A stretch of DNA of 64,000 nucleotides from Flagellimonas pacifica (GTDB lineage Bacteria; Bacteroidota; Bacteroidia; Flavobacteriales; Flavobacteriaceae): NCBI RefSeq assembly GCF_900215465.1, contig NZ_OBEH01000001.1:620001-684000 (forward strand), read 5' to 3'. A program made the position numbers and the translations under genes. The stretch's first letter is position 1. The number at the start of each line of letters is the position of its first letter. The notes beneath the pieces were generated by a model that was given only the letters and a program-made list of their open reading frames with translations, was not told the origin of the DNA and ran no database searches. Of the stretch, positions 8,366-18,779 are shown in pieces.

Positions 8366-9061
8366 ATGATACAGATACAGAACCTTAAAAAAAGTTTTAG
8401 AACCGAAGAAGTAGAAACTCTTGCCCTGAGTGGGGTTAATCTTAATGTTGCCAACGGAGAATTTGTGGCAATCATGGGTCCTTCTGGTTGCGGAAAATCA
8501 ACATTGCTCAATATTATTGGAATGTTGGACAACCCTACAGAGGGCAGTTACCAATTTGCGGGACATGAAGTCAGCGGGCTTAAAGAAAGTCAGCGTACTC
8601 AATTAAGAAAAGGAAACCTGGGCTTTGTATTCCAAAGCTTCAACCTCATCGACGAGCTAACTGTTTATGAAAATGTAGAACTGCCATTGATTTATTTAAA
8701 AATGAGCAAATCAGAGCGAAAAAAGAAAGTAAAAGCCGTTTTGGAGCGTATGAAAATAGCCCATCGTGAAAAACATTTTCCTCAACAACTTTCAGGAGGT
8801 CAGCAACAACGTGTTGCCATTTCAAGAGCAGTGGTAACCAATCCAAAACTTATCCTTGCGGATGAGCCAACCGGTAACTTAGATTCCAAGAACGGTATCG
8901 AAGTTATGAACCTTTTAACTGAACTCAACCAAGAAGGAACCACTATTGTAATGGTAACACACTCCGATAGAGATTCACATTATGCCCACAGAGTCGTGAA
9001 CTTATTTGACGGACAAATTGTAACGGAAAGCAAGAACAGGGAAATAGGAGCCATGGTTTAA
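8366..9061 (+). CDS. MacB/LolD-type ABC ATPase (first ATPase of the operon)
   Basis: A 231-residue stand-alone ATPase. Walker A is GPSGCGKST (about 38-46). The Q-loop region FVFQSFNLIDELTVYENVELPL is typical of the MacB/LolD/FtsE group. The signature is LSGGQQQRVAISRA, Walker B LILADEPTGNLDS with an intact D-loop Asp, and the switch His is in VTHSD. The protein should dimerise and drive mechanotransmission by MacB-like permeases, which move periplasmic substrates rather than transporting through the membrane. It precedes permease 1 by 41 bases and is the more orthodox of the two ATPases in this operon. Confidence 0.92.
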   Translation: MIQIQNLKKSFRTEEVETLALSGVNLNVANGEFVAIMGPSGCGKSTLLNIIGMLDNPTEGSYQFAGHEVSGLKESQRTQLRKGNLGFVFQSFNLIDELTVYENVELPLIYLKMSKSERKKKVKAVLERMKIAHREKHFPQQLSGGQQQRVAISRAVVTNPKLILADEPTGNLDSKNGIEVMNLLTELNQEGTTIVMVTHSDRDSHYAHRVVNLFDGQIVTESKNREIGAMV

Positions 9062-9102
9062 TCGAGTTTATTCATCAATCACAACAATCAAAAAACGCAA
9101 CT

Positions 9103-11487
9103 ATGTTTAAGAACTATATCAGAATCGCATGGAGGAACCTTGTAAAAAGAAAGGTGTTCACGGCCATTAATATTTTGGGGCTTGCAATTGGCTTTGGAAG
9201 TAGTGTTCTCATTTATTTGTTCTTAAGCTATCACCTATCATTCGATAATTTTCATGCCAATTCGGACCGAATTTATAGAATGGTTACAGAAGAACACAGG
9301 GATTTTGTTGGGTACGATCCCAGTGTTCCTCCTGCGTTTGCCAAAACTTTTAGAGAGGATTATGATTATGCCGAAAAGGTTGCCAAAATCGTTTTTCAAG
9401 ATGGCTTTGTCCTAGACTCAGAAAAGAATGGAGAGGTAGATAAATTTAAGCAAAGTGTGGCATTTGTGGAAGAAGATTTTTTCAAAATCTTCAACTATCC
9501 TCTTTTAGATGGCAGCAACAACGTTTCCCTTTCGGCTCCCAATACCGCAATTATCACTGAAAATATTGCACAAAAAATGTATGGTAAAACAGCTGTGGTC
9601 GGAGAGACTTTCATCTTGGAAAATGATAAGGCAATTCAGATTACAGGAGTTTTAAAAAATCTTCCGAAAACAACTTTTCTGAACACAGAGGTATTTATCT
9701 CTTTTCAGAACCTTAAAGATTTTTTTGAGTTTGCAGCCACGGAAAATTGGAATGGAATAACAACCAATCTAGAATGTTTTTCGCTGCTCAAACCAAATCA
9801 AAATATAGATCACATTGAAACCGCTCTTTTAGAACTTCCTAAAAAGCACCGGCCAAAAACCAAAAATAAGCATATATACAAATTACAACCGCTATCAATT
9901 ATGCACTTTGACCCTTTATACGGAGGGCTTGATCCAGTTCTTCTTTGGGTTTTTGGCATCATTGGCCTTTTTTTGGTTGTCATAGCATGCATTAACTTTA
10001 TCAACATTTCTACAGCACAAGCTTTCTATAGGTCCAAAGAAATTGGAGTTCGCAAGGTGTTGGGCAGCTTTAAACACCATTTGTTCTGGCAATTCTTGTC
10101 AGAAACCTTTGTGATAAGCTTGTTCGCAATACTGATCGGACTAGGATTGGCCATTCTTTTTCTTCCATCTTTTAACGATCTCTTCCAAATAGAGTTATCT
10201 ATAGCTCATTTATTGAATATTAGATTTCTTGGATTCTTGATTCTTGTTTTATCATTAGTTTCCTTTTTATCTGGAAGTTACCCGGGTATTTTAATGTCTC
10301 GCATTGTTCCCGTACTTGCCCTTAAAGGAAAACTAAGTCACAATGATACTGGAGGCAATACCACAAGGAAAATACTAGTGGTTGCCCAATTTGCTATCTC
10401 AATTACTCTTATTGCTGCAACGCTCATAATCTCTAGACAGATCGATTACGCTATAAATACTGATTTAGGGTTTGACAAAGAGTCTATAGTTATGGTAGAT
10501 ATTCCAGAAGAGATAGAACCTGTTCAGCTACAAGGTTTAAAAGAGAGATTTAACCAAATTCCGGGAGTTCAAAGTACTACAGCTTGCTTAAGTAGTCCAG
10601 GAGGAGCGGATAGTAACTGGGGTACCAATTTAAAATATCACAATAGGCCCGAACGAGAAGAGTTCAATATTGGAATAAAAGCTGGAGATGTAGATTTTAT
10701 CAATACGTTTGAAATACCCCTGGTTGCAGGAAGAAATTTCTTTAAGAATGACTCTCTTTCCGAGGTTTTGGTCAACGAAAAACTTGCTCAGAAATTAGGG
10801 TTGGCGTCTTCCGAAGAATTACTTGGAAAAAAAATAGATGCCAATGGTGGTGGTGTTAAAGCTACTATTGTTGGGGTGGTCAAGGATTTTCATAGTTCTG
10901 ATTTTACAGAAGACATAATTCCTATATTCATTGGGGCAAAAAATAATTGGTATTCTGAGCTGGCCTTCAAAATAAACATGCACGATACCAAGTCTACTTT
11001 AAATCAAATTGAGAAGGTCTGGACCGATGCTTTTTCAAATTATATATATGAATACCATTTTTTAGATGAAAGGGTAGCTCAACAATATGAAGCGGAACAG
11101 CGATATCTTTCCCTTTCCAAAGTATTCTCTGCTTTGGCTATTTTAATAGGTTGCTTGGGATTATATGGTTTAATCTTGTTTTTTGTAGGTCAACGAACCA
11201 AGGAAATCGGTATCCGAAAAGTTTTGGGCAGTAATGTGGGTAATATTTTGGCTTTGTTCACTGCAGATTTCTTTAAACTGATATTGATTGCCGGAGTATT
11301 TGCAACTCCAATCGCATGGTATTTAATGGAGCAATGGCTTCAGGGCTATACTTATAGAACAGAAATCCATTGGTGGGTGTTTGCCTTTGCCATACTGTCC
11401 ATAATGGTTATTACACTGCTTACCATCAGTTATCAAACATTAAAAGTGGCAGTTGCCAGTCCGGTAAAAAGCTTACGTACAGAGTAA
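9103..11487 (+). CDS. Duplicated MacB/FtsX-type ABC permease 1 of 9
   Basis: A 794-residue permease that I read as two MacB-like halves in one chain. The order is: TM1 (about 18-41), periplasmic domain 1 (45-280), three helices including IACINFINIST (about 292-302), cytoplasmic SKEIGVRKVLG (about 310), TM5 near AQFAISITLIAATLII, periplasmic domain 2 (about 450-665) and three more helices with TKEIGIRKVLG. It ends SPVKSLRTE. It departs from the other eight: it reads NFINIST where most have NFMNLST, and LSIMHFDPLYGGLDPVLL where most have an aromatic/His-Leu-x-Ser element before TM2. The periplasmic domain 2 end (YHFLDERVAQQYEAE) is closest to subtype B. Confidence 0.9.
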   Translation: MFKNYIRIAWRNLVKRKVFTAINILGLAIGFGSSVLIYLFLSYHLSFDNFHANSDRIYRMVTEEHRDFVGYDPSVPPAFAKTFREDYDYAEKVAKIVFQDGFVLDSEKNGEVDKFKQSVAFVEEDFFKIFNYPLLDGSNNVSLSAPNTAIITENIAQKMYGKTAVVGETFILENDKAIQITGVLKNLPKTTFLNTEVFISFQNLKDFFEFAATENWNGITTNLECFSLLKPNQNIDHIETALLELPKKHRPKTKNKHIYKLQPLSIMHFDPLYGGLDPVLLWVFGIIGLFLVVIACINFINISTAQAFYRSKEIGVRKVLGSFKHHLFWQFLSETFVISLFAILIGLGLAILFLPSFNDLFQIELSIAHLLNIRFLGFLILVLSLVSFLSGSYPGILMSRIVPVLALKGKLSHNDTGGNTTRKILVVAQFAISITLIAATLIISRQIDYAINTDLGFDKESIVMVDIPEEIEPVQLQGLKERFNQIPGVQSTTACLSSPGGADSNWGTNLKYHNRPEREEFNIGIKAGDVDFINTFEIPLVAGRNFFKNDSLSEVLVNEKLAQKLGLASSEELLGKKIDANGGGVKATIVGVVKDFHSSDFTEDIIPIFIGAKNNWYSELAFKINMHDTKSTLNQIEKVWTDAFSNYIYEYHFLDERVAQQYEAEQRYLSLSKVFSALAILIGCLGLYGLILFFVGQRTKEIGIRKVLGSNVGNILALFTADFFKLILIAGVFATPIAWYLMEQWLQGYTYRTEIHWWVFAFAILSIMVITLLTISYQTLKVAVASPVKSLRTE

Positions 11488-11531
11488 ACAAACCTATACT
11501 GGTCTTGTATCAGTATCAGAAAAAGAACATC

Positions 11532-13934
11532 ATGTTAAAGAACTATATAAAAATTGCCTGGCGGAACATTGTAAAGAACAAAATCTATTCCTTAATCAAT
11601 ATAGGTGGATTGGCAATAGGCATGAGTTGTTTTTTATTAATCACGCTATATATAATCAAGGAGCTCTCCTATGACAGCTATCATGAAAATGGAAATCAAA
11701 TCTACAGAGTCTTACACCACAGCAATTCTGAAGATACTTCCAAAGCTTGGGTGTGGGGCAATGCCCCTGTAGGTCCTGCATTAAAAACCGATTTCCCAGA
11801 AATAGTTGAAAAAGTGCAGTTCTCCGGCCGTTCAGCAATTTTATTAAAGTATGAAGCTAACTCTTTCCAAGAGAACGAGTGTTTTTATGCTGACCCCGCG
11901 GCCTTTGAAGTATTTAGTTGGCCTTTGGTTTCCGGTGATCCCAAAACAGCATTGGAAGCACCATATTCCATAGTGCTAACTGAAACTACTGCCAAGAAAT
12001 ACTTTGGTGACCAAAACCCTTTGGGGAAAACCATTGAAGGTGTTGGCGGAAGGGCCAATGACGGAAACTATACAGTAACCGGAGTAATGAAGGATGTACC
12101 CGAAAACTCACATTTTTCATTTGACGTCCTGATGTCTATGGGATCGTTCTATCAATCACGTCCTGGCATATTTGATGCATGGGGATATGTAGATTTCTAT
12201 ACCTATTTATTAGTTTCAGACAATTTTGACCAAAAGGCATTCCAATCAAAAATCCCTTCTTTTCTGGAAAAACATATTGAAGAGGTCTCCAGTGACGAGT
12301 ACTTCTACAATATTTCCTTAGAGTCTCTTGATCAGATATATCTCCATTCCAAGGCCGATCGTCAACCTGGTATTACGGGCAGTCTTTCCAATATTTACAT
12401 TTTTGCCATCATTGGGCTTTTTATTTTGATTATCGCCTGCATCAATTTTATGAACCTTTCCACCGCAAGATCATTGGAAAGAGCTAAAGAAGTTGGCGTA
12501 AGAAAGGTTATTGGCGCAAATAGGAAAGGTTTGACCTACCAGTTCTTTGGAGAGTCATTGGTTTTGGTATTACTATCTTCCATAATAGGATTGTTATTGG
12601 TTTTCTTGGCATTGCCTTGGATGTCAAACCTTACGGGCATAAGTTTTTATGCAAAAGATGTTCTCCAAATACCAATACTATTGTTCTTTTTTGGCACAGC
12701 TTTATTAACTGCTCTCTTTTCAGGAAGTTACCCAGCACTCATCTTATCTGGGTTTAAACCGGTTAGTATTCTAAGAGGGACCTATAGAAAATCACCTCAA
12801 GGAGCCAATTTAAGAAAAGGGCTGGTCATTTTTCAGTTTAGTCTTTCCATTGCATTGATAGCAAGCACTGTTATAGTGTATGATCAACTAGGGTATATGT
12901 TCAATAAAGATATGGGCTTTGATAAAGAGCAACAGCTCATACTTGATTTTAATTGGGATCAAGAAGTAATCGCAAATATGGAGACCATAAAAAGCGAATT
13001 TAAGGCAATGCCCAATGTTACTTCGGTTTCTATGTCAAGAACGGTACCAGGAAGTCATTTTCCAGCGGCTGGAACTGAAGTGGAAACAGTTTCTGGAAAT
13101 ATGGAGCATTTTAGTCCATATATCTACGAAGTAGATAATGATTTTATTCCCCATTACAATATAGAAGTGGTAGCAGGAAGAGCTTTTTCACCAGACTTTC
13201 CTACGGATAGTATTGGTTCTCTGGTTATCAATGAAGCTGCAGTGAAGGCTTTTGGGTATTCCGAACCTAATGAGATAATAGGCAAAAAATTTGATCAGTG
13301 GGGAAGGCAAGGTACCATTATAGGAGTGGTCAAGGACTTTAATTATTTATCTCTTCACCAAGATATAGCTCCCTTAACGTTACGACAGGTGCCATATGGT
13401 CAGTATTTTTCAATAAAGCTCAACTCGGATGACTATTATGCCACTGTTTCAAAGATTCGTCAAAAATGGGCGGCTCTAGCTCCACATAGACCATTTCTTT
13501 ACAGCTTTTTAGACACTTCTTTCAATGAACAATATCAGGCAGATGTTAGATTTAGAAAACTCTTTACCATTTTCTCATTTCTCACCATATTCATCGCATG
13601 TCTAGGACTTTTTGGTTTAGTTACGTATAGTGCCCTGCAACGAACCAAGGAAATTGGTATTAGAAAAGTATTGGGAGCAGAGGTTACCAACATCATCGCT
13701 TTAATATCCAAAGATTTTATCAAATTGGTGGGTATTGCACTGCTTATTGCGATCCCATTTTCATGGTATGCCATGGATCAATGGCTCAATGATTTTGCCT
13801 ACCGAATTGAGATTCAATGGTGGGTTTTTGTCCTATCCGGAGTATTGGCCTTGTGCATTACTTTTTTTACCATCAGTTTTCAGGCAGTAAAATCAGCTCT
13901 TGTTAACCCTGTAAAAAGCCTAAAAACTGAATGA
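11532..13934 (+). CDS. Duplicated MacB/FtsX-type ABC permease 2 of 9 (subtype B)
   Basis: An 800-residue permease with the same eight-helix, two-periplasmic-domain plan. The start is set at 11532 (MLKNYIKIAWRN), the N-terminus shared along the array. An upstream in-frame ATG at 11370 would run inside permease 1 and is not credible. Marks: LDQIYLHSKAD before TM2, ACINFMNLSTARSLERAKEVGVRKVIG (quoted in two overlapping parts: ACINFMNLSTARS, LERAKEVGVRKVIG), TKEIGIRKVLG in the second half, and SFLDTSFNEQYQAD at the end of periplasmic domain 2. It ends NPVKSLKTE. I assign it to subtype B because of LERAKEV and the F-L-D...QY element. Confidence 0.9.
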   Translation: MLKNYIKIAWRNIVKNKIYSLINIGGLAIGMSCFLLITLYIIKELSYDSYHENGNQIYRVLHHSNSEDTSKAWVWGNAPVGPALKTDFPEIVEKVQFSGRSAILLKYEANSFQENECFYADPAAFEVFSWPLVSGDPKTALEAPYSIVLTETTAKKYFGDQNPLGKTIEGVGGRANDGNYTVTGVMKDVPENSHFSFDVLMSMGSFYQSRPGIFDAWGYVDFYTYLLVSDNFDQKAFQSKIPSFLEKHIEEVSSDEYFYNISLESLDQIYLHSKADRQPGITGSLSNIYIFAIIGLFILIIACINFMNLSTARSLERAKEVGVRKVIGANRKGLTYQFFGESLVLVLLSSIIGLLLVFLALPWMSNLTGISFYAKDVLQIPILLFFFGTALLTALFSGSYPALILSGFKPVSILRGTYRKSPQGANLRKGLVIFQFSLSIALIASTVIVYDQLGYMFNKDMGFDKEQQLILDFNWDQEVIANMETIKSEFKAMPNVTSVSMSRTVPGSHFPAAGTEVETVSGNMEHFSPYIYEVDNDFIPHYNIEVVAGRAFSPDFPTDSIGSLVINEAAVKAFGYSEPNEIIGKKFDQWGRQGTIIGVVKDFNYLSLHQDIAPLTLRQVPYGQYFSIKLNSDDYYATVSKIRQKWAALAPHRPFLYSFLDTSFNEQYQADVRFRKLFTIFSFLTIFIACLGLFGLVTYSALQRTKEIGIRKVLGAEVTNIIALISKDFIKLVGIALLIAIPFSWYAMDQWLNDFAYRIEIQWWVFVLSGVLALCITFFTISFQAVKSALVNPVKSLKTE

Positions 13935-13954
13935 ATCAATCAAAATAAACTATC

Positions 13955-16306
13955 ATGTTAAAAAATCATGTTAAAATAGCTTGGCGCAGTCTTCTTAAAA
14001 ACAAAGGCTATACTTCACTCAATATTTTTGGATTGGCCATAGGTATTACCTGTGCAAGCCTTATTCTACTTTGGGTTGATGACGAAATGAGTTTTGACAG
14101 TCATTTTCCTAAACAAGATTTAGTGTATTACGTACCTACCAATCAACTGTATGAAGGAGAATGGAGCACTTTTTATTCCACACCAATGTTATTGGCTCAG
14201 GATTTAAAAGATGAAATACCAGAGATCACAAGAGCTGTCGCAACATCTCCAGAGAATCTGCTTTTTACCGAAGGAGAAAAAGGAATTAACAGACGAGGAA
14301 GATATGCCAATTCTGATTTCTTCGAAATATTCAGTCTCCAATTTTTGGAAGGAGATAAGAACACCGCATTTAACACCCCAGATGCAATTGTATTGACCCA
14401 AAAAACAGCTTCAGATTTATTCGGGGCAAATGTTCCCGTCCTAAACAAAGTACTACGGGTCAACAACAAAGAAAATTATATTATTACAGGTGTTGTTAAG
14501 GATCTACCTAAAAATGTGAGTTTTGGTTTTGAATGGTTAGCTCCTTTTGAACGCTATTCCGCTGGTGTGGAATGGATGCAAAACTATGGCAGTAATTTTA
14601 CCGACACTTTTGTGGAATTAGCCCCAGAGGCAGATTTTCTAGCTGTTAACGAGAAGGTTAAAAAGATGCTGCCGGCAATAACAGAAAACCAAGGCACCTA
14701 TGCCTTTTTACACTCCATGAAAGATTGGCATTTAAGATCTCATTTTGAAGGAGGTAAAATTGTAGGCGGACAAATAGAGCATGTACAGATGTTTACAATC
14801 ATTGCGTTGATTATCCTATTGATTGCCTGTATCAATTTCATGAACTTGTCCACAGCGCGGAGTGAAAAAAGGTCCAAAGAAGTTGGTGTTAGAAAAGTAT
14901 TGGGTTCCGATAAAAAAAGATTGATATCGCAATTTATGTTAGAGGCTATGATTACTGCCTCTATCGCCGCAGTATTTAGTGTTATTTTATTATTTCTATT
15001 GTTGCCACAGTTCAATCTAATGGTAGCTAAACAGCTTTCATTTAACCTTTTTGATACTGCCCACATACTTTCACTTCTTGGTATTACTGTAATCTGTGGC
15101 CTACTAGCCGGTTGGTATCCAGCATTTTATCTGTCCTCCTTTAGGCCTGTGGAAGTAATTAAAGGTGTAAAAGCAAAAGACAGCAGTGCTGCTGTAATTA
15201 GGAAAGGCTTGGTGGTAGCTCAGTTTGCAGCTTCAATCATATTTATTATCAGCACAATCATTGTTTATCAACAGATACAACATGTAAAAAGCCGTGATCT
15301 AGGGTATGAAAAAGAAAACTTGGTCAAACTGCCTGTTAATGGCGATATGATCAAAAACTTTAATCCAATTCGAAAAGATATGGTCGCTACAGGGGTTATA
15401 GAAAATGTGGCGCTCAACAATGCTAATATACTCTCTGCTGGCAACAATGGTTCTGGCTTTCAGTGGCCAGGCGGCACGGACACCGAGGATGTTTTGATTT
15501 CATTTAGGCACATTACTTCTAATTTTTTTGAAACTGCCGGCATGCAAATTGTTGAAGGAAGAGGTTTTAGTGAAGATGTCTCAAAAGACAGCACAAATAT
15601 TTTGATTTCACAATCTTTAGCCCGTTTGATGGGCACAGGAAGTCCTTTGGGCAAAATAATCACTCGTGGAGAACCTCATACCGTAATAGGCGTTGTAAAA
15701 GATTACCAGTATGGTGATATGTACAATGCAAGTGATCCCGTAATGTACTTCAACAATCCTGATTGGGCAAGATTCATGTATATCAAAACAAAATCAGATG
15801 CAACAATGGCCTCTTCACTTGCGGTAATGGAAAGTGTATTGAAAAAACATAACCCTGCCTTCCCATTTGAATACGAATTCGTGGATAAAGCTTTTGATTC
15901 AAAGTTCCGGAGTGAAAAGCTGCTAAGCAATTTATCAAGAATTTTTGCGCTGCTCGCCATTATCATTTCCTGTCTAGGGTTATTTGGCCTTTCGGCATAT
16001 ACCGCCGAGCAGCGCAGAAAAGAAATCGGAGTAAGGAAGGTTTTGGGATCAAGTGTTGCAAGTATTGTAAAGTTATTGTCCAAAGATTTTATACAACTGG
16101 TGATTTTTGCCCTGTTGATTGCGGGTCCTCTTGCATGGTGGATAATGCATCGCTGGCTGCAAAGTTTTGCTTATCATATAGAAATTAATTGGCAGGTATT
16201 TGCCGTTGCTGGAGTAGTCGCAATTTGCATTGCCTTACTAACAATAAGTTTTCAGTCTATTAAATCGGCCATGGCCAATCCAGTTAATAGCCTTAGGGCA
16301 GAATAA
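13955..16306 (+). CDS. Duplicated MacB/FtsX-type ABC permease 3 of 9 (subtype A)
   Basis: A 783-residue permease starting 20 bases after permease 2. Subtype A marks are MKDWHLRSHFEGGKIVGG before TM2, EKRSKEVGVRKVLG after TM2, and FEYEFVDKAFDSKF at the end of periplasmic domain 2. The second cytoplasmic motif is RKEIGVRKVLG and the tail is NPVNSLRAE. Periplasmic domain 2 contains an unusually Asn/Gly-rich stretch (NNANILSAGNNGSGFQW) that could form an extended loop. Nucleotide identity to the other starts is low at third positions, which argues for old duplication. Confidence 0.9.
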   Translation: MLKNHVKIAWRSLLKNKGYTSLNIFGLAIGITCASLILLWVDDEMSFDSHFPKQDLVYYVPTNQLYEGEWSTFYSTPMLLAQDLKDEIPEITRAVATSPENLLFTEGEKGINRRGRYANSDFFEIFSLQFLEGDKNTAFNTPDAIVLTQKTASDLFGANVPVLNKVLRVNNKENYIITGVVKDLPKNVSFGFEWLAPFERYSAGVEWMQNYGSNFTDTFVELAPEADFLAVNEKVKKMLPAITENQGTYAFLHSMKDWHLRSHFEGGKIVGGQIEHVQMFTIIALIILLIACINFMNLSTARSEKRSKEVGVRKVLGSDKKRLISQFMLEAMITASIAAVFSVILLFLLLPQFNLMVAKQLSFNLFDTAHILSLLGITVICGLLAGWYPAFYLSSFRPVEVIKGVKAKDSSAAVIRKGLVVAQFAASIIFIISTIIVYQQIQHVKSRDLGYEKENLVKLPVNGDMIKNFNPIRKDMVATGVIENVALNNANILSAGNNGSGFQWPGGTDTEDVLISFRHITSNFFETAGMQIVEGRGFSEDVSKDSTNILISQSLARLMGTGSPLGKIITRGEPHTVIGVVKDYQYGDMYNASDPVMYFNNPDWARFMYIKTKSDATMASSLAVMESVLKKHNPAFPFEYEFVDKAFDSKFRSEKLLSNLSRIFALLAIIISCLGLFGLSAYTAEQRRKEIGVRKVLGSSVASIVKLLSKDFIQLVIFALLIAGPLAWWIMHRWLQSFAYHIEINWQVFAVAGVVAICIALLTISFQSIKSAMANPVNSLRAE

Positions 16307-16322
16307 TCAAAAACGAACCATC

Positions 16323-18758
16323 ATGTTAAAGAACCATATTAAAATAGCATGGAGAAGTCTTAAAAAACAGCCTTTTTTTACCTTTCTCAACATTTTTGGG
16401 CTTGCCATTGGAATAGCCGGAGGCCTTCTCATCTCACTCTATATTCTTGACGAACTAAGCTACGATACGATGTTCGCCGATGCTGATCGGATTCACAGGG
16501 TAAATGCCGACATCAAGTTTGGTGGTGAGGACCGCAAATTTGCCGTCACCCCAGCTCCCATTGCAGAAGCCATGAACAATGATTTGTCTGAAGTGGAGCT
16601 CACTACAAGGTTTAGAACCCGGGGAAGTGTATTGGTAAAACAATCCGGAACAGAGGTCAATGTAAAGGAATTACAATCCACTTTTGTAGATTCTACTTTC
16701 TTCAAAATGTTTGGTATAAAACTATTGGTTGGTGATAAACAAACTGCATTAAAATCTCCCAACACCCTGGTCATGACCAAAACTGCTGCAGAAAAGCATT
16801 TCGATATTGGCAATGCAGTTGGTCAGACTCTTCAACTAAACAATACCCAAACTTTTACCGTGACAGGGGTTATAGATGATTTGCCAAAAAATTCCTTCTT
16901 AAGAGATCATACTGTATTTATGGCAATGCCGGGTTATGAGGACTCTCGAATCGTAAACTGGGGCAGCAACAATTATCAAACCTTCATCAAACTAATTCCT
17001 GCGGCCAATGCAGCGGACATTCAGCAGCCATTGCGTGACTTTTTGGGCAAATACGTTATCCCCGGAGTACAACAATTTATGCCCGGTATTACCGAAGAAC
17101 AGTTCAAAGCTGCGGGCAACCACTTAATTTATAGCACCATCCCTTTAACAGATATTCATCTGAATTCTGATAGAGTGGCTGAAATAAGTCCCAACAACAC
17201 TATTCAGAGCATTTACATTTTGAGTTTTATAGCTGCCTTTCTCCTTGTTTTGGCCAGCGTTAATTTTATGAATCTTTCCACGGCGCACTCATTAAAAAGA
17301 GCAAAAGAAGTTGGTGTGCGTAAAACGTTGGGTTCAAACAAAATAGATCTGATTCGCCAATTTTTAATAGAATCTGGATTGGTTTCCTTTGGAGCCTTAC
17401 TATTTGCAATTTTAATAGCGGTTATAGCACTCCCTTTCTTTAACGAGCTCGCGGACAAAGATATTTCCATACCATATAGCAATCCTTTTTTCTGGTTCAT
17501 ATTGTTGGCCGCCGGAATCTTTCTCGGTCTTTTTTCTGGAAGCTATCCAGCCTTCTTCATGTCAAAATTTATTCCTGTGGAAGTGCTCAAGGGTTCCAAT
17601 AGCAACAGCCTTGGCGGAAGTAGGGTAAGAAATGGTCTGGTAATATTCCAGTTTGCCATTTCCGTTTTTCTCATCGTTAGCACCCTGGTTGTTTATCAAC
17701 AATTAAAATATATCCAAAACAAGGACCTTGGCTTTTCCAAAGATCAGGTTTTAGTAGTCAACGATGTTTATGCCATTGGTGACCAAATCGATTCGTTTAA
17801 AGAAGAGGTGAAAAAACTGGGGTATGTTAAAAATGCAACTCTGAGCAGCTTTTTTCCTACTCCTTCGGCCCGAGGTGACAGTACTTTTGGCCCAGAAGAT
17901 GGTGCAACTGACCAAGAGCGTGCTTTGAGTATGCAAACTTGGGGCGTAGATCAAGATTATATCTCCACTATGGGTTTTGAAATCGTTGCTGGAAGAAATT
18001 TTGACAAACAGTTTAAAAACGACTCTACCAGTATTATCATCAATGAGTCTGCAGTTGCTACTATTGGACTTCCCGCGGAAGAAGTGCTTGGTAAAAGGTA
18101 TACCCCTGATCTTGGAGAGGAAAATGCGGAATTCTACACCATTATTGGTGTGGTCAAAGACTTCCATTTTTCCCCCTTTAGGGATGATATTGAGGCCCTA
18201 AGTCTTCATCTAAGCAACGATGCCTATGCGCTGGCCGTTAAACTCAATACTTCCGAATTTCAGAATGCCATTGCCGGTGTTGAGGCTATCTGGAACAAAC
18301 TCGCTCCAGGGCAGCCATTTGATTACTATTTTATGGAAGATTCTTTTGAACGAACCTACAGAGCAGAACAACGCCTTAGCCATATTTTTTTCATTTTCAC
18401 CACACTCTCCATTCTTATAGCCTGTCTGGGACTGTTTGGCTTGGCTGCTTTCAATGCAGAAAAACGCACTAAAGAAATAGGCGTTAGAAAAGTATTGGGT
18501 GCTACTGTAGGTCAAATCACCTACAAGTTGACCCAAGATTTTCTCAGATTGGTCGGTATTGGCATCTTGGTGGCACTTCCCATTGGTTGGTTTGCCATGG
18601 ACAAATGGCTCCAAGATTTTTCCTATCGAATCAATATCGGATGGGAAGTTTTCATAATTGCCCCTTTATTGGCAGTGAGCATTGCAATTTTTACGGTCAG
18701 CTATCAAAGTATAAAAGCGGCTATAGTAAACCCGGTAAAAAGCCTTAGAACTGAATAA
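16323..18758 (+). CDS. Duplicated MacB/FtsX-type ABC permease 4 of 9 (subtype B)
   Basis: An 811-residue permease, the longest of the nine, starting 16 bases after permease 3. Marks: LTDIHLNSDRVAEISP before TM2, NFMNLSTAHSLKRAKEVG then VRKTLG after TM2, FMEDSFERTYRAE closing periplasmic domain 2, TKEIGVRKVLG in the second half, and the tail NPVKSLRTE. The conserved Cys of ACINF is replaced (LASVNFMNLST). Periplasmic domain 1 carries extra length around VIPGVQQFMPGITEEQF, which accounts for much of its size. It fits subtype B. Confidence 0.9.
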   Translation: MLKNHIKIAWRSLKKQPFFTFLNIFGLAIGIAGGLLISLYILDELSYDTMFADADRIHRVNADIKFGGEDRKFAVTPAPIAEAMNNDLSEVELTTRFRTRGSVLVKQSGTEVNVKELQSTFVDSTFFKMFGIKLLVGDKQTALKSPNTLVMTKTAAEKHFDIGNAVGQTLQLNNTQTFTVTGVIDDLPKNSFLRDHTVFMAMPGYEDSRIVNWGSNNYQTFIKLIPAANAADIQQPLRDFLGKYVIPGVQQFMPGITEEQFKAAGNHLIYSTIPLTDIHLNSDRVAEISPNNTIQSIYILSFIAAFLLVLASVNFMNLSTAHSLKRAKEVGVRKTLGSNKIDLIRQFLIESGLVSFGALLFAILIAVIALPFFNELADKDISIPYSNPFFWFILLAAGIFLGLFSGSYPAFFMSKFIPVEVLKGSNSNSLGGSRVRNGLVIFQFAISVFLIVSTLVVYQQLKYIQNKDLGFSKDQVLVVNDVYAIGDQIDSFKEEVKKLGYVKNATLSSFFPTPSARGDSTFGPEDGATDQERALSMQTWGVDQDYISTMGFEIVAGRNFDKQFKNDSTSIIINESAVATIGLPAEEVLGKRYTPDLGEENAEFYTIIGVVKDFHFSPFRDDIEALSLHLSNDAYALAVKLNTSEFQNAIAGVEAIWNKLAPGQPFDYYFMEDSFERTYRAEQRLSHIFFIFTTLSILIACLGLFGLAAFNAEKRTKEIGVRKVLGATVGQITYKLTQDFLRLVGIGILVALPIGWFAMDKWLQDFSYRINIGWEVFIIAPLLAVSIAIFTVSYQSIKAAIVNPVKSLRTE

Positions 18759-18779
18759 TCAAACAAAAAACAAACCATC

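Noticed and set aside
11370..11531. N-terminal extension of permease 2 overlapping permease 1
   Set aside because: The extra 54 residues lie inside the permease 1 coding region in another frame, and all other array members start with MLK or MFK.
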